In this document: positions 33,698-36,629 of the stretch, one piece after another
How positions within the stretch are numbered: position 1 is the first letter of the stretch
Layout: each line of letters begins with the position of its first letter
Source: an uncultured Oscillospiraceae bacterium
Lineage (GTDB): Bacteria > Bacillota > Clostridia > Oscillospirales > Oscillospiraceae
DNA: 36,629 nt
Assembly: GCA_900763685.1 (NCBI GenBank)
Contig: CAAFLF010000020.1
Span: forward strand, 1-36,629
Reading direction: 5' to 3'
The notes under the pieces: generated by a model
The model's input: the letters and a program-made list of their open reading frames with translations, nothing else
What the model was told of the DNA's origin: nothing
Databases searched by the model: none
Made by a program: the position numbers and the translations under genes

Positions 33698-34624
33698 ATG
33701 CGGCACATTTTCATCATGAACCCCAAGGCGGGGAAGAGGGACCAGACCGGCAGCATCTACACCATGGCGGAGGCCCTGCGGGAGAAGCACGGCCTCCGCG
33801 TGGACTGCTTTCTGACGGAGCGGCCCGGCGGGGCCATCGAGATGGCGAGGAAGCTGGCGGAGACCGGCGAGGAGATCCGCGTCTACGCCTGCGGCGGCGA
33901 CGGCACCGTGAACGAGGTGGCCAACGGTCTCGCGGGCTTCCCCAACGCCGCCATGACCTGCATCCCCATCGGCACCGGCAACGACTTCCTCAAGAACTTC
34001 GGCCCCGACGCCGCCCGCTTCGCGGACGCCGAGAACCTCTGGGACGGGCCCCAGTTCCCCCTGGACCTCATCGAGTGCAACGGCCGGGAGTGCCTGACCA
34101 TCGCCTGCTGCGGCATCGACGCCCGGGTGGCCGAGAGCGTCCACGAGCTGGGGGACTCCCCCCTCCTCTCCGGCCGGGGCAGCTACCTCGCGAGCGTGGT
34201 GGTGAACTTCCTCTTCCGGGGCATCGGCCAGCACTGGAAGATCACCGTGGACGACGAGGAGCTGGAGGGCGAGTACGCCCTCGCCGCCATGTGCAACGGC
34301 CGCTGCTACGGCGGCGGCTCCACCCCCATCCCGGAGGCCCGGATGGACGACGGCGTCCTCCAGACCGTCCTGGTGAAGAACATCAGCCGCCCCCGCTTCG
34401 CCACCCTCTTCGGCACCTACTCCGCCGGGGACCACGAAAAACTCCCCCAGGACGTCTTCCGTATCGTCACCCCCCAGAAGCTCCGCGTCCGCTCGGAGGA
34501 GGAGCTCACCGTGTGTCTCGACGGCGAGTGCTTCCGCTGCCACGATGTCACCATGGGCCTCTCCCCCAAAAAGCTCCTCTTCTTCGGCCCCCAGGGCTGC
34601 GACCCCAACGCCACCGCCCGCTGA
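33698..34624 (+). CDS. Diacylglycerol/lipid kinase family protein
   Basis: 308 residues. The N-terminal catalytic domain opens with FIMNPKAGK and contains the ATP/catalytic loop GGDGTVNEVANGL (66-78) and PIGTGNDFLKNF, all hallmarks of the DgkB/YegS family. The C-terminal domain contains CNGRCYGGGSTPIPEARMDDGVL, shortened here to its CNGRCYGGG core. Members phosphorylate diacylglycerol or related lipids, recycling them into phospholipid synthesis. The ATG at 33698 has AGGGAGG 10 bp upstream; the frame runs further upstream into the methyltransferase gene but that part is non-coding. Confidence 0.92.
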   Translation: MRHIFIMNPKAGKRDQTGSIYTMAEALREKHGLRVDCFLTERPGGAIEMARKLAETGEEIRVYACGGDGTVNEVANGLAGFPNAAMTCIPIGTGNDFLKNFGPDAARFADAENLWDGPQFPLDLIECNGRECLTIACCGIDARVAESVHELGDSPLLSGRGSYLASVVVNFLFRGIGQHWKITVDDEELEGEYALAAMCNGRCYGGGSTPIPEARMDDGVLQTVLVKNISRPRFATLFGTYSAGDHEKLPQDVFRIVTPQKLRVRSEEELTVCLDGECFRCHDVTMGLSPKKLLFFGPQGCDPNATAR

Positions 34625-34658
34625 CCCTCCCGCCCTTCCGACGTGAAAGGAGACAACG

Positions 34659-34763
34659 ATGGACTTTTTGCTGGAACTGATCATCCCTCTGCTGGAGCTG
34701 CTGTATCTCCCTCTGGACGCCCGTCCCACCAATGGGAGAGAGCGGCGAAGAGCAGCGAAATAA
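34659..34763 (+). CDS. 34-residue small ORF, predicted membrane peptide
   Basis: ATG is preceded by GTGAAAGGAGA with ideal 6-bp spacing, one of the best ribosome sites in the window. The peptide begins MDFLLELIIPLLELLYLPLD, a hydrophobic leucine-rich segment, and ends in a basic tail (NGRERRRAAK). This is the layout of a small single-pass or amphipathic membrane peptide with its C-terminus inside. It lies 34 bp after the lipid kinase stop codon and just before that operon's terminator. I recognise no family. It could be a regulator of the lipid kinase or a membrane-associated peptide; neither is shown by the sequence. Confidence 0.6.
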   Translation: MDFLLELIIPLLELLYLPLDARPTNGRERRRAAK

Positions 34764-34799
34764 CCATTATCCTGTCCTATTGTCACATCATATCCCCCA

Positions 34800-34832
34800 A
34801 AAGGTCTCTCCGCCCCCCGGAGAGACCTTTTT
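34800..34832 (+). terminator. Terminator of the methyltransferase-lipid kinase-small ORF operon
   Basis: A perfect 13-bp stem (AAAGGTCTCTCCG, loop CCCCC) followed by TTTTT, 36 bp after the small ORF. Confidence 0.95.
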
Positions 34833-34840
34833 CATCCCCC

Positions 34841-34875
34841 TGTTTCCGTTTTGTCACCCTTTGTTTCCGTTTTGT
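34841..34875. repeat. 14-bp direct repeat before vanW
   Basis: TGTTTCCGTTTTGT occurs at 34841-34854 and 34862-34875, spaced 21 bp apart, two helical turns. It lies 36-70 bp before TATGAT (34911-34916), a likely -10 box with no good -35 match, so the repeat may be an activator site. Confidence 0.55.
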
Positions 34876-34945
34876 GGGGAATTTCCCGGAGAGAGCCGGT
34901 AAACTGGGAGTATGATCCGAACTTTCCCGCAAAGGAGGTCATTCC

Positions 34946-35779
34946 ATGGTAGATCCCAAGAACCGTTCGCTCCGCCCGCCCATCCAACGGAGCTGGCTCC
35001 GCCTCCGGCTGGGCAAGGCGTACTACGCCGCCCGGCGCTACGCCCTCTGGCGCTCCCCCGGGTACCGCTGGGCAAAGGAGCGGCGGCAGGATTCCCTCCC
35101 CTACCTTCAGGCCAGCCACGAAACACCCCTGCTCCGCCAGCTCCGGGGCGAGGACATGGAGCTCCAGCGCAACAAGGTGGTGAACCTCCGCCTGGCGGTG
35201 GAAAAACTGGACGGTGTCCTGCTCCGCCCCGGCGAAACTCTCAGCTACTGGCGGCTCATCGGGAAGCCCAGCGCGAGGCGCGGCTACCTCCCCGGCATGG
35301 TGCTCTTCCTGGGGTGCATCGGCAGCGATGTGGGCGGCGGCCTCTGCCAGCTCTCCAACCTCATTTTCTGGATGACCCTCCACACGGACCTCACGGTGGT
35401 GGAGCGCTACCGCCACTCCCACGATGTCTTCCCGGACGCCCACCGCTCCCAGCCCTTCGGCACCGGGGCCACCTGCGCCTACCCCCACCGGGACCTGATG
35501 CTCCGCAACGACACCCAGGAGACCTACCAGCTCCGCCTGCGGGTGGGGAAGAAAAATCTGGAGGGAGAGTGGCTGGCCACGGCTCCGCCCGTCCATCGCT
35601 TCGAGATCCAGGAGCGGGACGCCCGGATGGATCAGGCCAGCTGGGGCGGCTACGTCCGCCACAATGCCATCTGGCGGCGGGTCTTCGACCGGGAGGGGAA
35701 CTTTCTGGAGGACCAGCCCCTCTTCACCAACGACGCCATCATGATGTACTCCCCCCTCCTGCCGGAGGTAGAGGAATGA
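34946..35779 (+). CDS. VanW family protein
   Basis: 277 residues. The conserved VanW core is evident: LRPGETLSYWRLIGKPSARRGY, GSDVGGGLCQLSNLIFW (its GGGLCQLSNL core) and HSHDVFPDAHRSQPFGTGAT (its RSQPFGTGAT core), followed by a strand-rich C-terminal part. There is no signal peptide; the N-terminus is basic. VanW is named for its place in vanB-type clusters but is widespread in Clostridia, and its biochemical role is unknown. No van ligase or dehydrogenase is nearby, so this is not evidence of glycopeptide resistance. AAAGGAGG lies 7 bp before the ATG. The gene stands alone between two terminators. Confidence 0.93.
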   Translation: MVDPKNRSLRPPIQRSWLRLRLGKAYYAARRYALWRSPGYRWAKERRQDSLPYLQASHETPLLRQLRGEDMELQRNKVVNLRLAVEKLDGVLLRPGETLSYWRLIGKPSARRGYLPGMVLFLGCIGSDVGGGLCQLSNLIFWMTLHTDLTVVERYRHSHDVFPDAHRSQPFGTGATCAYPHRDLMLRNDTQETYQLRLRVGKKNLEGEWLATAPPVHRFEIQERDARMDQASWGGYVRHNAIWRRVFDREGNFLEDQPLFTNDAIMMYSPLLPEVEE

Positions 35780-35809
35780 CCCCGCCGCCTTCCCGCGGCG
35801 GGGTCATTC
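35774..35809 (+). terminator. Hairpin after vanW
   Basis: A 14-bp perfect stem (AATGACCCCGCCGC and its complement, loop CTTCCC) that includes the vanW stop codon. There is no T run, so it may act as a weak or Rho-aided terminator. Confidence 0.55.
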
Positions 35810-35861
35810 CCTGTCCGGGGCCGTCGAAGAAAGGATTCATAACTAATTTACAAATTCCCTC

Positions 35862-35890
35862 TTTACAAACCGGGGCGGCTGTACTATGAT
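35862..35890 (+). promoter_or_regulatory. Promoter of groES-groEL
   Basis: TTTACA (35862-35867), 17-bp spacer, TATGAT (35885-35890), with the CIRCE operator beginning 7 bp after the -10 box. Confidence 0.88.
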
Positions 35891-35897
35891 AGCACCG

Positions 35898-35924
35898 TTA
35901 GCACTCGGGGAGTATGAGTGCTAA
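35898..35924. promoter_or_regulatory. CIRCE operator (HrcA site)
   Basis: TTAGCACTC-N9-GAGTGCTAA, a perfect match to the CIRCE consensus, overlapping the predicted transcription start. HrcA repressor, which is not encoded in this window, binds it and links groESL expression to protein misfolding. Confidence 0.98.
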
Positions 35925-35975
35925 CACCTGAAACCGTTCTCACGAAAAATGAAAAATATAAGGAGGAACCCAACT

Positions 35976-36260
35976 ATGAAACTCACCCCGCTGGCTGATC
36001 GCGTGATCCTGAAGATGGTGGAGACCGAGGAGACCACCAAGGGCGGCATCATCCTCACCGGCTCCGCCAAGGAGAAGCCCACCGTGGCCGAAGTCATCTC
36101 CGTTGGCCCCGGCGGCAATGTGGACGGCAAGGAAGTCACCATGACCGTCAAGATCGGCGACAAGGTCATCACCGACAAGTACGCCGGCACCAAGGTCACC
36201 CTGGAGGACACCGAGTACGTGGTCGTGCGCCAGCACGATATCCTGGCAATCGTGGAGTAA
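35976..36260 (+). CDS. groES: Co-chaperonin GroES
   Basis: 94 residues. It begins MKLTPLADRVILKMVE and contains the mobile loop EETTKGGIILTGSAKEKP (KGGIILTGS core) that contacts GroEL, then VAEVISVGPGG and the C-terminal EYVVVRQHDILAIVE core motifs. It caps the GroEL folding chamber. The ATG at 35976 has AAGGAGG 9 bp upstream; an earlier in-frame ATG at 35949 has no ribosome site and would add nine non-family residues. CIRCE control is directly visible. The spacer to groEL is unusually long and structured. Confidence 0.97.
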   Translation: MKLTPLADRVILKMVETEETTKGGIILTGSAKEKPTVAEVISVGPGGNVDGKEVTMTVKIGDKVITDKYAGTKVTLEDTEYVVVRQHDILAIVE

Positions 36261-36263
36261 AGA

Positions 36264-36433
36264 GGGGACGTTGTCCCCCCTTTAGATTCCCCCCACCAGT
36301 GAGGCGTTCCTCACTGGTGCGCACGCCCAAGGCGTGCGGGTCAAGGTATTTTCGCCACGTACACGCCGCGGCGAAAATGATTTTGATCTTTCCGCCGCTA
36401 AGGCGGCGGAAACCAAAGGGCGTTGCCCTTTGG
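36264..36433 (+). repeat. Six consecutive hairpins between groES and groEL
   Basis: Within 170 bp: GGGGAC-GTT-GTCCCC (36264-36278); CACCAGTGAGG-CGTT-CCTCACTGGTG (36294-36319); GCACGCC-CAA-GGCGTGC (36321-36337); TTTTCGCC-N13-GGCGAAAA (36349-36377); TTTCCGCCGC-TAAG-GCGGCGGAAA (36389-36412); CCAAAGGGC-GTT-GCCCTTTGG (36413-36433). All arms are perfect. They differ in sequence, so this is not a simple repeat array. None has a clean T run. No ORF is present. Confidence 0.9.
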
Positions 36434-36474
36434 AAACCCCTTTGATCTCACTCTCATCTCAATATTGGAGGTAA

Positions 36475-36629
<155 letters not shown>

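Noticed and set aside
34946..35779. VanW as evidence of vancomycin resistance
   Set aside because: No VanB-type ligase, VanH, VanX or VanRS genes are present; VanW alone is common in Clostridia.
36264..36433. CRISPR-like array between groES and groEL
   Set aside because: The six stem-loops have different sequences and no regular spacer length; there are no cas genes.

Overview
The window looks like chromosome of a G+C-rich, low-motility-type Clostridia member, most likely an Oscillospirales/Oscillospiraceae-type gut Firmicute. This is inferred from gene content and control signals: a CIRCE-controlled groES-groEL pair, gdpP-rplI-dnaB and tilS-hpt-ftsH blocks, RNase J, VanW, a LivKHMGF importer, AGGAGG-type ribosome sites and sigma-A-like promoters in DNA that is mostly G+C-rich by eye. 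No transposase, integrase, phage gene, CRISPR array or rRNA is visible, so most of the window is core genome.

Left to right: 1-240 is an AT-richer edge holding a promoter and what looks like the 5' half of a tRNA-Ser(CGA) on the minus strand. 285-4455 (minus) is a MarR regulator with a heterodimeric ABC exporter. 4638-5150 is a GreA-family factor. 5271-8095 is the trkA-trkH potassium uptake pair. 8151-11852 (minus) is an arginine deiminase operon arcA-arcB-YfcC-type transporter, without carbamate kinase. 12069-13094 is an APH-type phosphotransferase. 13218-18355 (minus) is livK-H-M-G-F, a branched-chain amino acid importer with two strong hairpins between livK and livH. 18762-26668 (minus) reads gdpP-rplI-dnaB-tilS-hpt-ftsH, with a 274-bp inverted-repeat element between tilS and hpt. 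Divergent from it, 27235-28893 is RNase J with a long leader. 28986-32082 (minus) holds a streptothricin-acetyltransferase-like GNAT, a small membrane protein, a DUF6440-like protein, an SPFH/stomatin protein and a fusion of an XRE DNA-binding domain to NfeD. 32551-34763 (plus) is an rRNA-methyltransferase-type gene, a lipid kinase and a 34-residue ORF. 34946-35779 is VanW. 35862 to the end is groES and the start of groEL, separated by six consecutive hairpins.

The most unusual items are: the XRE-TM-NfeD fusion next to its stomatin partner, with a ribosome site placed to make free NfeD as well; the inverted-repeat element whose terminal repeat supplies the tilS stop codon and last residues and may supply a -35 box to hpt; the tRNA-Ser half with its own promoter at an abrupt composition change; the six-hairpin spacer inside groESL; and a 34-codon ORF with a near-perfect ribosome site. 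A further pattern is that many promoters here use a TTGC-type -35 box with an exact 17-bp spacer.

All calls come from reading the sequence; no database search was possible. Protein family names rest on remembered motifs and domain order.
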